A DNA stretch of 64,000 nucleotides from Ralstonia pickettii (GTDB lineage Bacteria > Pseudomonadota > Gammaproteobacteria > Burkholderiales > Burkholderiaceae). Of the stretch, positions 27,152 through 36,116 are shown piece by piece (the first letter of the stretch is position 1; each line of letters opens with the position of its first letter). The translations under genes were made by a program, and so were the position numbers. The stretch covers positions 3,162,001 to 3,226,000 of the forward strand of contig NZ_CP066771.1 in NCBI RefSeq assembly GCF_016466415.2. Direction: 5' to 3'. Under the pieces are notes generated by a model. The model made no database searches. It worked only from the letters and a program-made list of their open reading frames with translations, and was not told the origin of the DNA.

Positions 27152-28384
27152 TTACCTGACGCGAATGATGCGGCCCACCGGTGCCTCCGGCGCGGCCGGC
27201 ATCGGCCCCACATAGGCGGCTCTCGGGCGGATCAACTGCCCCGCCGCGCGCTGCTCCAGCGCGTGCGCAATCCAACCGGCCGTACGGCCCGCAGCAAACA
27301 GGCCAAAGCCTGAACCCTCCGGTAGCCCCAGCACGCGGCGGGTCGCCACCAGCGCGAAATCCACCGATGGCCCATCGCCCGTCAACCCGGCCACGGCGTC
27401 CATCACCGTTTGCAGCCGCTTGCGCACCGCGCCCGTCTTCGGCAAGTGCGCCAGGATTGCACCCGCGCGAGGGTCGGCCTGGCGATACAGCGGGTGGCCA
27501 AAGCCCGGCAGCGCATCGCCGCGATCCAGCCGGCGGCGCAGTGCCGTTGCCACGGAGCGCTCGCTTTCCAGCTCGCTCAGCAAGGCCTCCACACGCGCCG
27601 TGGTGCCGCCATGCCGGCCACCCGTGAGTGCAGCCAGCCCCGCACTGACCACCGCGCCCAGGCTGGCGCCGGTCGATGCCACCACGCGTGCTGCAAAGCT
27701 CGAGGCATTGAGTTCGTGATCGGCGCATAGCACCAATGCGACGCGGATGGCCTCGGCGGCGTGCGCGTCAAGGTTCCATGCCTGCTGGCATTGCAGATGC
27801 ACGGGTGCGGTGTCTGGCTTGCGGCCGAGCATGGCGGCAAACACCACCCGCAGGAGGGCACCGGCATCGCGCGCCGTGCGTGCGGAATCCTGGCGCCACG
27901 CAGCTTCGTCGAGTGCCGGCAAGGCAAGCGTGCACAGCGCCATGCAGCGTTGGCGGATGTCCGCGTCTGCCAACGACGTGAGCGCCGCGTACCAGCTCTT
28001 CGGCAACACCGGCGCGGGCGCGTTGAAGGCGGCGGCTTCTTCGTATTGCCACAGGTGCGCCGCAACGGCCTCCAGCGTGGCCCGTTCGGCCAATCCCACA
28101 GCAGGCGTGCCGCGGTAGAACAACTGCCCGTGATCGATCAATGTGATGGCCGATTCCATGACCGGTAGGCCCCAGTCCAGCGCATGGCGTACCACCTGGC
28201 GCGGGCGCCGTCCGCCGGAACGCTGATCGGCGAGCCGGGCCACATCGGCCTCGCGGTAGCGGCTGCCGCGGCCGTCGGGCGAAGGGTATGCCGCCAGCAG
28301 GCCGCGGCTCACATAGGCGTACAGCGTGGGGCGCGAAATATGCAGGCGCTCGGCGGCTTCGGCGGCATTGAGGTAGGTGGTCAT
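27152..28384 (-). CDS. Helix-turn-helix/citrate synthase fusion protein
   Basis: A 410-residue protein with an N-terminal MerR/excisionase-type DNA-binding domain (TYLNAAEAAERLHISRPTLYAYVSRG, with Arg-rich wing DGRGSRYREADVARLAD) fused to a citrate-synthase fold. The citrate-synthase part keeps HELNASSFAARVVASTGASLGAVV and GFGHPLYRQADPRAGAIL, carrying the two catalytic His positions, and a C-terminal block FALVATRRVLGLPEGSG with an Asp/Ala-type change. This architecture occurs in Burkholderiaceae; it could be an enzyme with autoregulation or a CoA-ester sensor. It is divergent from a CoA-transferase gene, which it may control. The start MTTYLNAAEA is chosen by domain. Confidence 0.82.
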   Translation of the reverse strand: MTTYLNAAEAAERLHISRPTLYAYVSRGLLAAYPSPDGRGSRYREADVARLADQRSGGRRPRQVVRHALDWGLPVMESAITLIDHGQLFYRGTPAVGLAERATLEAVAAHLWQYEEAAAFNAPAPVLPKSWYAALTSLADADIRQRCMALCTLALPALDEAAWRQDSARTARDAGALLRVVFAAMLGRKPDTAPVHLQCQQAWNLDAHAAEAIRVALVLCADHELNASSFAARVVASTGASLGAVVSAGLAALTGGRHGGTTARVEALLSELESERSVATALRRRLDRGDALPGFGHPLYRQADPRAGAILAHLPKTGAVRKRLQTVMDAVAGLTGDGPSVDFALVATRRVLGLPEGSGFGLFAAGRTAGWIAHALEQRAAGQLIRPRAAYVGPMPAAPEAPVGRIIRVR

Positions 28385-28461
28385 CGGGCCGGATGAAGTG
28401 GGCGGCAATCGAGGTTGATCAGTCTAGTCAATGTTGACGCTATCTGCGGTGCGGGACTGTA

Positions 28462-29925
28462 ATGGGCGCACCTTCTTTGCGGAGCCCCGCTATCCCGTCA
28501 CCTGTTGCTGATGTGGTTGATCCTTCCATGCAGACTGTCAGCCCGACCGACGCACTGAGCCAATTGTGGACCGTGCTCGGCCAGCCGGCCAATGTGCTGT
28601 CGCGCGCCACGCTCACGGGCACGGAGCCGGCGCTGCCGTCGTCGTTTGCCGTGGGCACGCTCGCGCAGAGCACCATCGCTGCCGCCGCGCTGGCAGCGGC
28701 GCAGGTCGACACGTTGCGCAGCGGGCGGCAGCAGACGGTGTCAGTCGACATGTGCCACGCTGCGCTGGAATTCCGCTCCGAGCGCTATTTCCGGGTCGAT
28801 GGCCAGTTGCCGCCCGAACCCTGGGACAAGATCGCCGGGCTCTACCGCTGCGGCGATGGCCGCTGGGTGCGCCTGCACACCAACTTTCCGCATCACCGTG
28901 ACGGCGTGCTGAAGCTGCTCGGCTGCGCGTATGACCGGGACGCCGTGGCCGCCGCGCTGAACCAATGGAAGGCCGAAGCGTTTGAAGAGGCGGCGGCGCA
29001 GGCGGGCATGGTCGTGACGGCCGCACGCACATTTGAAGAGTGGGACGCGCACCCCCAAGGCATTGCCGTGGCGGGGCAGCCGCTGATGACGATCGAGCGT
29101 ATTGGCGATGCGCCACCGCAGCCGCTGGCGGCGCACGCCGATGGCCGACCGCTCTCGGGCGTGCGCGTCCTCGATCTCACGCGCGTGATTGCCGGGCCGG
29201 TCTGTGGCCGGACGCTGGCGGCGCATGGGGCCGACGTGCTGCTCGTTACAGCGCCGCATCTGCCCGCCATTCCGCCGCTGGTGATCGACACCGGGCGTGG
29301 CAAGCGCTCCGCGCAGCTTGACCTGCGCGATGCGGCCGGGGCCGCGCAACTCCGCACGCTGCTGCGCGACGCCGACATCTTTGTGCAGGGGTATCGGCCC
29401 GGTGGTGTGGCAGCGCTGCAGTTTGGCCCCGAGCAGGTCGCGGCCCTGCGCCCGGGCATCGTCTACGTGAGCCTGTGCGCCTACGGCTATGAAGGCCCCT
29501 GGGCCAATCGCCGAGGCTTCGATTCACTCGTGCAGACCGCCAGCGGCTTCAACTGGGCCGAAGCGCAAGCCGCCGGTGAGGCCAAGCCGCGTCCGCTACC
29601 CGCACAGGCGCTGGACCACGGCGCTGGCTATCTGATGGCGGCTGGCGCGATGACGGCGCTCGCACGCCGCATGACGGAAGGCGGCAGCTGGCACGTGCGT
29701 GTGTCGCTCGCGCAGACGGCGCATTGGCTGCGCAGCTTCGGCCGAATTGCCCACGGCTTCGATGCGGCTGACCCGCGCTATGAAGATATCGGCGCGTATC
29801 TGGATACCGCGCCTTCCGGCTTTGGCGCGCTCACTGCGCTGCGTCACGCGGGGCAGCTTTCCGACACGCCGCCGCACTGGACGCTGCCCAGCGTGCCGCT
29901 GGGGACGCATCCCGCGCGGTGGTAG
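28462..29925 (+). CDS. Family III CoA-transferase (CaiB/BaiF family)
   Basis: A 487-residue enzyme of the CaiB/BaiF family, which moves CoA between carboxylic acids. The family block LSGVRVLDLTRVIAGPVCGRTLAAHGADVLLV (about residues 230-261) is followed by LDLRDAAGAAQLRTLLRDADIFVQGYRPG and by SLCAYGYEGPWANRRGFDSLVQTASG. An N-terminal CoA-transferase-like region of about 225 residues precedes it, so this is the longer two-part type. Its start is uncertain: Met at 28462 or 28528, neither with a strong ribosome site. It is divergent (77 bp) from the HTH-citrate synthase gene. Confidence 0.85.
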   Translation: MGAPSLRSPAIPSPVADVVDPSMQTVSPTDALSQLWTVLGQPANVLSRATLTGTEPALPSSFAVGTLAQSTIAAAALAAAQVDTLRSGRQQTVSVDMCHAALEFRSERYFRVDGQLPPEPWDKIAGLYRCGDGRWVRLHTNFPHHRDGVLKLLGCAYDRDAVAAALNQWKAEAFEEAAAQAGMVVTAARTFEEWDAHPQGIAVAGQPLMTIERIGDAPPQPLAAHADGRPLSGVRVLDLTRVIAGPVCGRTLAAHGADVLLVTAPHLPAIPPLVIDTGRGKRSAQLDLRDAAGAAQLRTLLRDADIFVQGYRPGGVAALQFGPEQVAALRPGIVYVSLCAYGYEGPWANRRGFDSLVQTASGFNWAEAQAAGEAKPRPLPAQALDHGAGYLMAAGAMTALARRMTEGGSWHVRVSLAQTAHWLRSFGRIAHGFDAADPRYEDIGAYLDTAPSGFGALTALRHAGQLSDTPPHWTLPSVPLGTHPARW

Positions 29926-29985
29926 CATTCGCGCCTACCGTTTTCTCTGCCCGCGCCTGATACTCCGGGCGCACATGGCCCGCCG

Positions 29986-30843
29986 ATGCTCAGTTACCGC
30001 CACGCCTTCCACGCCGGCAATCACGCCGATGTCCTCAAGCACGCCGTGCTTGTGCAGATGCTCGATTACCTCACGCAGAAGGACAAGCCGTTCTGGTACA
30101 TCGACACGCACGCCGGCGCCGGCCTCTACGCGCTGGACCACGAATGGGCGCAGAAGAAGGCCGAATTCGATACCGGCATCGGCCCCTTGTGGCGCGCGGC
30201 CGAAAGCGGCGAAACGCTGCCGCCGCTGCTCGATGCCTACCTCGACCAGGTGCGCGAACTGAACCCGAACGGCGAACTCAGGCACTACCCTGGCTCGCCG
30301 TGGCTGGCGTGGCAGATGCTGCGCGACGCCGATCGCCTGCGCCTGTTCGAGCTGCACAGCTCCGAAATCAAGGTGCTGTCCAACAACTTCCGTGGTGCCG
30401 GGCGCAAGGTCATGCTGTATGACGGCGACGGCTTTGCCGGCATCAAGGCGATCCTGCCGCCGCCACCGCGCCGTGCGCTGGTGCTGATCGATCCGTCCTT
30501 CGAAGACAAGCAGGATTACGCCCGCACCGTGCAATCGCTGCAAGACAGCCTGCAGCGCTTTGCGACCGGCATGTATGCGGTCTGGTATCCGCTCGTGCAG
30601 CGGCGGGAAGCCGCGCAATTTCCCTCGCGCCTGAAGCAGTTGCGCCCCAAGGATTGGCTGCACGTCACGCTCACCGTCCGGCACCCGGTCGAGGGCGGCC
30701 TGGGCCTGCACGGCAGCGGCATGTTCATCGTCAACCCGCCGTGGACGTTGAAGGCGCAGCTGCAGGAAGCCATGCCCACGCTGGTGCGCCTGCTCGGCCA
30801 GGACGACGGCGCCAAGTTCATGCTGGAAGGCGAATCCAGTTAA
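29986..30843 (+). CDS. rlmJ: 23S rRNA (adenine2030-N6)-methyltransferase RlmJ
   Basis: A 285-residue S-adenosylmethionine-dependent methyltransferase that modifies A2030 of 23S rRNA. The start MLSYRHAFHAGNHADVLKH is the invariant family N-terminus; YIDTHAGAGLY is the SAM-binding motif I, and FIVNPPWTL carries the NPPW catalytic motif of N6-adenine methyltransferases. The middle LIDPSFEDKQDY is also typical of RlmJ. It stands 60 bp after the CoA-transferase gene, probably by chance. Confidence 0.95.
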   Translation: MLSYRHAFHAGNHADVLKHAVLVQMLDYLTQKDKPFWYIDTHAGAGLYALDHEWAQKKAEFDTGIGPLWRAAESGETLPPLLDAYLDQVRELNPNGELRHYPGSPWLAWQMLRDADRLRLFELHSSEIKVLSNNFRGAGRKVMLYDGDGFAGIKAILPPPPRRALVLIDPSFEDKQDYARTVQSLQDSLQRFATGMYAVWYPLVQRREAAQFPSRLKQLRPKDWLHVTLTVRHPVEGGLGLHGSGMFIVNPPWTLKAQLQEAMPTLVRLLGQDDGAKFMLEGESS

Positions 30844-30993
30844 GCCTTCGGGCGGCGTGACGCCCGCATGTCACTCCCCTGCCACGTGCCCGTGCTACCT
30901 AGTCGGGCTTAGACTTGTACTGCGTTGCCCCAGCGCAGCGCCGCCTCTCGGCAACATCGGCACGATCCGCAAGATCGGCAGGAGCAACACACT

Positions 30994-31896
30994 ATGAGCG
31001 AACGCGACGCAGCCCGGCAGGCGCGCCTGCAGGAAGACCTCCTCGACACGCTTGATGAAGAGCTGGAGATGGAAATCGACGATCACCTGCTCGGCGGCGG
31101 CGAGGGCATCAGCGACGAGGCCCGCGAAACGCGGCGCATGTACTTCCGCGAGCTGTTCCGCCTGCAGGGCGAACTCGTCAAGCTGCAGGACTGGGTGATC
31201 GAGACCGGCCACCGGCTGGTGGTGATCTTCGAAGGGCGCGATGCCGCCGGCAAGGGCGGCGCCATCAAGCGCATCACGCAACGGCTGAACCCGCGGGTGT
31301 GCCGCGTGGCTGCGCTGCCCGCTCCCACCAGCCGCGAACGCACGCAGTGGTACTTCCAGCGCTACGTGGCGCACCTGCCCGCCGCCGGCGAGATCGTCCT
31401 GTTCGACCGCAGCTGGTACAACCGCGCCGGCGTCGAGCGCGTGATGGGTTTCTGCACCGACGAGGAATACGAAGAGTTCTTCCGCTCCGTGCCCGAGTTC
31501 GAAAAGATGCTGGCACGCTCCGGCATCCAGATCGTCAAGTACTGGTTCTCGGTCACGGACGAAGAGCAGGAAGTGCGATTCCAGAGCCGCATCGACGATC
31601 CGCTCAAGCAGTGGAAGCTCAGCCCGATGGATCTGGAAAGCCGCCGCCGCTGGGAAGCCTATACGCGTGCCAAGGAAGTGATGCTCGAGCGATCGCACAT
31701 TCCCGAATCGCCGTGGTGGGTGGTGCTGGCCGACGACAAGAAGCGCGCCCGCCTGAACTGCATCCACCATCTTTTGGGCCAGGTGCCTTACCACCCGGTG
31801 CCGCATTCGCCGGTGCTGTTGCCCGAGCGCGTGCACCATGCGGAGTACATCCGCCACCCGGTGCCGGAAGAGATGATCGTGCCGAACGTGTACTGA
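30994..31896 (+). CDS. ppk2: Polyphosphate kinase 2 (PPK2 class I)
   Basis: A 300-residue nucleotide kinase that transfers phosphate between polyphosphate and nucleoside di-/triphosphates. The Walker A is FEGRDAAGKGGAIKRIT (about residues 77-93) and the lid/Walker B region LFDRSWYNRAGVERVMGFC is intact; the C-terminal part SPMDLESRRRWEAYTRAKE is family specific. The single-domain length matches class I. The start MSERDAAR is chosen over an upstream frame; AGGAG lies about 9 nt before it. A terminator follows at 31923. Confidence 0.94.
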   Translation: MSERDAARQARLQEDLLDTLDEELEMEIDDHLLGGGEGISDEARETRRMYFRELFRLQGELVKLQDWVIETGHRLVVIFEGRDAAGKGGAIKRITQRLNPRVCRVAALPAPTSRERTQWYFQRYVAHLPAAGEIVLFDRSWYNRAGVERVMGFCTDEEYEEFFRSVPEFEKMLARSGIQIVKYWFSVTDEEQEVRFQSRIDDPLKQWKLSPMDLESRRRWEAYTRAKEVMLERSHIPESPWWVVLADDKKRARLNCIHHLLGQVPYHPVPHSPVLLPERVHHAEYIRHPVPEEMIVPNVY

Positions 31897-32125
31897 TCAG
31901 CCGGTACCTCCGTCAGCGAAAGAAAGGGCGGCCTGCGCGGTCGCCCTTTTTCCGTCAATGCGCGTTCAAACGTTCAGAAGAGCGCGCGGAACAGCCAGTG
32001 CAAGCCGCCTGCCAGCGCGATCGATGCGGGCAACGCCACCCAGGCTGCGCGCGGTTTTCATTGCGTCCTGGAGCCATTGGCTGCCCTCGTTTCGTGTCGA
32101 CTCCGTGTCCGTTGATTGCCCAGAA
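31897..32125. other. Intergenic region between ppk2 and acylphosphatase
   Basis: It contains the ppk2 terminator. On the minus strand a short frame ending at about 31978 reads like the last 21-25 residues of a membrane protein (VALPASIALAGGLHWLFRALF) but has no upstream coding sequence, so it may be a remnant. No other feature was seen. Confidence 0.4.
31923..31953 (+). terminator. Rho-independent terminator after ppk2
   Basis: AAAGGGCG (31923-31930) pairs with CGCCCTTT (31942-31949) and is followed by a short T-run, 26 bp behind the ppk2 stop. Confidence 0.85.
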
Positions 32126-32413
32126 TTACACCGTCGGACGGATCTCAAAACCCGGTACGGGCGCCTCATGATCGCCCGTGATTACGTCCAGTTGCGTGAC
32201 CTGGGCGCTGTCCGGCCCTTCCCACATCCATTCCCGCATGCTCAGCACATTGGCCTCGGGGCCGGCCAGGAAGGCCTCGACGGCGCCGTCGCGGCGATTG
32301 CGTACCCAGCCGCGCAGACCCAGCAGGCGGGCGCGCTGGACACACGCGGCGCGATAGCCCACGCCCTGCACACGGCCCTGTACGGTAATGATCACTTGCG
32401 CAATGACGGCCAT
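32126..32413 (-). CDS. Acylphosphatase
   Basis: A 95-residue enzyme hydrolysing carboxyl-phosphate bonds. Conserved sites: VQGRVQGVGYRAA, with the catalytic Arg in the phosphate loop, and LRGWVRNRRDGAVEAFLAG, with the catalytic Asn. The start MAVIAQVI is chosen because the extra 16 residues of the longer frame are not part of the fold. It is divergent from the ABC permease gene. Confidence 0.92.
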   Translation of the reverse strand: MAVIAQVIITVQGRVQGVGYRAACVQRARLLGLRGWVRNRRDGAVEAFLAGPEANVLSMREWMWEGPDSAQVTQLDVITGDHEAPVPGFEIRPTV

Positions 32414-32690
32414 GGCGGGTCTCCGAAGCAACCGGGCGATGTGTTGGATAAAACATGACAAACCGGCGCTGTCGTATCTCTGTCACATTTCTGGAATGTG
32501 ACGTCGTCAGACTGACAACCGCGCGGCGGGCTCTGACGTTACGCAAGGTAAACTAGGCGGCTTGCCGCCGGGTGCCAAGCAACGCTTTCGCAAAGCACCG
32601 CGCCCAGCCCCGCACGGCCATGTATTGCGCCTCGGCCCAGGCCTTGAGGCGCCCAAATTTCGTCCGCGGTTTCCGTCCCGGTTATCCAAG

Positions 32691-34475
32691 ATGCAGCAGA
32701 ACGACAACGAAACCACCATCCGGGGCCGCTTGGGTACCACCTTCGGTACCAACCTTGGCGTCAATTTCGGCAACCTGCTGACGGCGCCGCCCAACCGGTT
32801 TGACCTGGCGCTGCTGCCGATCATCCTGGCCGCCATCGTGCTCGTGGCGTATGCCGCCAAGCAGATGAACGTGCCCTACACGCCCGGCGAACATCTGGAC
32901 GTCAGCCTCGACGTCATTGAACTGCCTTATTACCTGCTGCGCACCAGCATCCGGATGCTGCTGGCGCTGGGCGCGTCGCTGGCGTTCTCGTTCGCGTTTG
33001 CGGCCATCGCCTCCAAGAACCGCACGGCCGAGAAGGTGATGGTCCCGGCGCTGGACATCCTGCAATCGATTCCGGTGCTGGGTTTCCTGTCGATCACGGT
33101 CACGGGCTTCATTGCGCTGTTTCCGGGCAACCTGGTGGGCGTGGAGTGCGCGGCCATCTTCGCCATCTTCACGTCGCAGGCGTGGAACATGGCGTTCTCG
33201 TTGTACCAATCGTTTCGCACCATCCCGATCGACCTGGAAGAGGCGGCCACGGTGTTCCGCCTGTCGAAGTGGCAGCGGTTCTGGCGCCTGGAAGTGCCGT
33301 TCGCCATGCCGGGCCTGCTGTGGAACATGATGATGTCGATGTCGGGCGGCTGGTTCTTCGTGGTCGCGTCGGAAGCCATCTCAGTGTCGGGCCACGACAT
33401 CAAGCTGCCGGGCATCGGTTCGTACATCTCACTGGCGATCCAGCAACAGAACCTGCCGGCCATCGGCTGGGCCATCCTGGCGATGCTGATCGGCATCATC
33501 CTGTACGACCAACTGCTGTTCCGCCCGCTGATTGCCTGGGCGGACCGTTTCCGCTTCGACGCGATGTCGTCGGAGCGCGAGCCGCAATCGTGGCTGCTTG
33601 ACCTGCTGCGCCGCTCCGAGTGGGTCAAGGCGCTGCTTGAGCGCACCGCCGCGCTGGCCGAGCGCACGCTTTCCTGGGGTGCCGAGCGCACGCGCCCCAC
33701 CGCGGCCGGCGGCAACGGATTCCTGCCGCGCTTCCCGTGGTCGCACCGCGTGGCCGATGTGATCATCATCCTGGCCGCGCTGGTGGCGGTGGCGCATGTG
33801 CTGCAGTTCGTGCGCTCCGAGGTGGGCTGGGCCGAGGTCGGCCACGTCTTCTGGCTCGGCTTCCTGACCATGGTGCGCGTGATCCTGCTGATTGCGCTGG
33901 CTGCGCTGGTCTGGGTGCCGATCGGCATCCGCATCGGCCTGAACCCGAACGTGGCCCGCATCGCCCAGCCGGTGGCGCAGTTCCTGGCGGCGTTCCCGGC
34001 CAACCTGATGTTCCCGCTGGCGGTGATGCTCATCGCGCGCTTCGCGCTCAACCCCGAGATCTGGTTGAGCCCGCTAATGATTTTCGGCACGCAGTGGTAC
34101 ATCCTGTTCAATGTGATTGCCGGCGCCTCGGCCATCCCGACCGAACTGAAACTGGCCGCCCGCAACTTCGGCCTGCGCGGCTGGCTGCTGTGGAAGCGCT
34201 TCCTCATCCCCGCGGTGTTCCCCAACCTGCTCACGGGTCTGGTGACGGCCGCCGGCGGCTCATGGAACGCCAGCATCGTGTCGGAATACGTTTCCTGGGG
34301 CGACCGCACGCTGGTGGCAACGGGCCTGGGCAGCTACATCGCCGAGATGACGGCCAAGGGCGACTTCCCGCGCATTGCGCTCGGGATTGTCGTGATGAGC
34401 CTGTTCGTGGTCGGCTTCAACCGGCTGCTGTGGAACCGCCTGTACGACATCGCCCAAGAGCGCACCCGCCTGTAA
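32691..34475 (+). CDS. ABC transporter permease with two fused BPD_transp_1 domains (NitT/TauT-like)
   Basis: A 594-residue inner-membrane protein with two binding-protein-dependent permease domains in tandem (about residues 75-290 and 360-590). Each has an EAA-type loop: EEAATVFRLSKWQRFWRLEVPFAMPG in the first and LKLAARNFGLRGWLLWKRFLIPAVFPN in the second. The domains resemble the nitrate/sulfonate/taurine (NitT/TauT) branch. The start MQQNDNET is chosen because the upstream frame (from 32562) is Pro/Arg rich and unlike the family. It is paired with the ATPase gene 76 bp downstream. No solute-binding protein gene is adjacent, so the substrate is unknown. Confidence 0.88.
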   Translation: MQQNDNETTIRGRLGTTFGTNLGVNFGNLLTAPPNRFDLALLPIILAAIVLVAYAAKQMNVPYTPGEHLDVSLDVIELPYYLLRTSIRMLLALGASLAFSFAFAAIASKNRTAEKVMVPALDILQSIPVLGFLSITVTGFIALFPGNLVGVECAAIFAIFTSQAWNMAFSLYQSFRTIPIDLEEAATVFRLSKWQRFWRLEVPFAMPGLLWNMMMSMSGGWFFVVASEAISVSGHDIKLPGIGSYISLAIQQQNLPAIGWAILAMLIGIILYDQLLFRPLIAWADRFRFDAMSSEREPQSWLLDLLRRSEWVKALLERTAALAERTLSWGAERTRPTAAGGNGFLPRFPWSHRVADVIIILAALVAVAHVLQFVRSEVGWAEVGHVFWLGFLTMVRVILLIALAALVWVPIGIRIGLNPNVARIAQPVAQFLAAFPANLMFPLAVMLIARFALNPEIWLSPLMIFGTQWYILFNVIAGASAIPTELKLAARNFGLRGWLLWKRFLIPAVFPNLLTGLVTAAGGSWNASIVSEYVSWGDRTLVATGLGSYIAEMTAKGDFPRIALGIVVMSLFVVGFNRLLWNRLYDIAQERTRL

Positions 34476-34551
34476 GAACAGGCTCATGATCCTACTGCGC
34501 ACCCCGATCTTGAGCGCGTTCTAAGACGACCTTATTTAGTTGAGAACACAC

Positions 34552-35925
34552 ATGGTTACCACCAGCACCCATAGCCCGAGCGCTGAAAGCGTCATGGAGC
34601 TGCGCGGCGTCTCGAAGATCTTCCGCACCGCAGACCACACCGATCGTGCCGTGCTCGAAGGCCTGGACCTCAACCTGCGCCAGGGCGAGATCGTCGCCAT
34701 GCTCGGCAAGTCGGGCTCGGGCAAATCGACGTTGCTGCGCATCATGGCGGGCCTGGTGCGCGCCGATCGCGGCCAGGTGCTGTTTCGCGGGCGCGAGTAC
34801 AGCGGCCCTGTGCAGGGCATTGCGATGGTGTTCCAGTCGTTTGCGCTGTTCCCGTGGCTGACGGTGCAGCAGAACGTGGAGCTGGGCCTGGAGGCGCAAG
34901 GTGTGCCCAAGGCCGAGCGTGAGGAGCGGGCCGAACAGGCCATCGACCTCATCGGCCTGTCGGGCTTCAACAGCGCCCTGCCGCGCGAACTCTCTGGCGG
35001 CATGCGCCAGCGAGTGGGCATTGCGCGCGCGCTGGTGACCGAACCCGACCTGCTGCTGATGGACGAAGCGTTCTCGGCGCTCGACGTGCTGACCGGCGAA
35101 AACCTGCGCGACGAAATGCTCGATCTGTGGGAAGACCGCCGCACCAATATCAAGAGCATCCTGATCGTCTCGCACAACATTGAAGAGGCGGTGATGATGG
35201 CGGACCGCATCGTCATCCTCTCGAGCGATCCGGGGCGTATCCGCGCCGAGGTGCGTGTGCCGTTCCCGCGCCCCCGCAACCGAGATTCCGCCGCGGTGCG
35301 CAACCTTATCGACGAAGTGTATGGGCTGATGACATCGCCGGAGCGCGTGGGCGTGCATGTGGGCGTGGAGCCCGCTGCCGAGCAGCTTGCCTACCGCCTG
35401 CCCGATGCCGAGATCGGCCAGATGGAGGCCATCCTGGACCTGCTGGTCGAAGCGCCGTTCAACGGCCGCGCCGACCTGCCACACCTGGCAGAAGAAGCCG
35501 GCGTGACCGACGACGACCTGCTGCCCGCCTGCGAAGCGCTGGCGCTGCTGCAACTGGCCACCATCGAGCGCGGCGACATCATCGTCACGCCGTTCGGCAA
35601 GACCTACATGGAAACCGAACCGCCCGAGCGCAAGGTGCTGTTCGGCCAAAAGCTGCTGGAACGCGTGGCCCTGGCCGCGCACATCCGCGCCGAGCTGGAA
35701 GCCAACGAAGACGGCGAGATCCGCGAAGAGCATGTGCTGCGCGAACTTGAGGCGTACCTCAAGCCCGAAGAAGCCGAGCGCGTGCTCAAGATCGGCATCG
35801 AATGGGGCCGCTACGGCGAGGTGTACGAGTACGTGTACAACACCGGCATGCTCACCCTGCCCCGTGAAGAGCGCGAGGAACGCGAAGAGCGTGAGGCGCA
35901 GGACGGTGGGGATAACGCGCAGTAA
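34552..35925 (+). CDS. ABC transporter ATP-binding protein with C-terminal AAA-associated domain
   Basis: A 457-residue ATPase, partner of the double permease. The first 260 residues form a NitT/TauT-like nucleotide-binding domain: Walker A GKSGSGKST, Q loop QSFALFPWLT, signature LSGGMRQR, Walker B DLLLMDEAFSALD and switch SHNIEEAVMMA. The rest (about 285-430) matches the AAA-associated C-terminal domain (AAA_assoc_C) found in this transporter type, ending in an acidic Glu/Arg-rich tail. The ATG at 34552 is preferred to the in-frame TTG at 34540. A terminator lies 24 bp downstream, closing the two-gene operon. Confidence 0.9.
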   Translation: MVTTSTHSPSAESVMELRGVSKIFRTADHTDRAVLEGLDLNLRQGEIVAMLGKSGSGKSTLLRIMAGLVRADRGQVLFRGREYSGPVQGIAMVFQSFALFPWLTVQQNVELGLEAQGVPKAEREERAEQAIDLIGLSGFNSALPRELSGGMRQRVGIARALVTEPDLLLMDEAFSALDVLTGENLRDEMLDLWEDRRTNIKSILIVSHNIEEAVMMADRIVILSSDPGRIRAEVRVPFPRPRNRDSAAVRNLIDEVYGLMTSPERVGVHVGVEPAAEQLAYRLPDAEIGQMEAILDLLVEAPFNGRADLPHLAEEAGVTDDDLLPACEALALLQLATIERGDIIVTPFGKTYMETEPPERKVLFGQKLLERVALAAHIRAELEANEDGEIREEHVLRELEAYLKPEEAERVLKIGIEWGRYGEVYEYVYNTGMLTLPREEREEREEREAQDGGDNAQ

Positions 35926-35949
35926 GGACACGTTGCCGCTGATGTCAGA

Positions 35950-35974
35950 AGAGCCGCTCGATGCGGCTCTTTTT
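35950..35974 (+). terminator. Rho-independent terminator after the ABC ATPase gene
   Basis: AGAGCCGC (35950-35957) pairs with GCGGCTCT (35963-35970) around TCGAT, followed by TTTT. Confidence 0.88.
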
Positions 35975-36116
35975 CATAGTCGCTACCGTTTGTAACCCCC
36001 GTCAACGCAACCGCGAACCACGCCGTTTTGCGTGTGCGGGCATCGACTCTCGCAAGCCCGCCCGCTCCGGTCTTCCCCCGTCTGCCGTCCTTTGCCGCCC
36101 CGCTCCGGAGGTTGAA

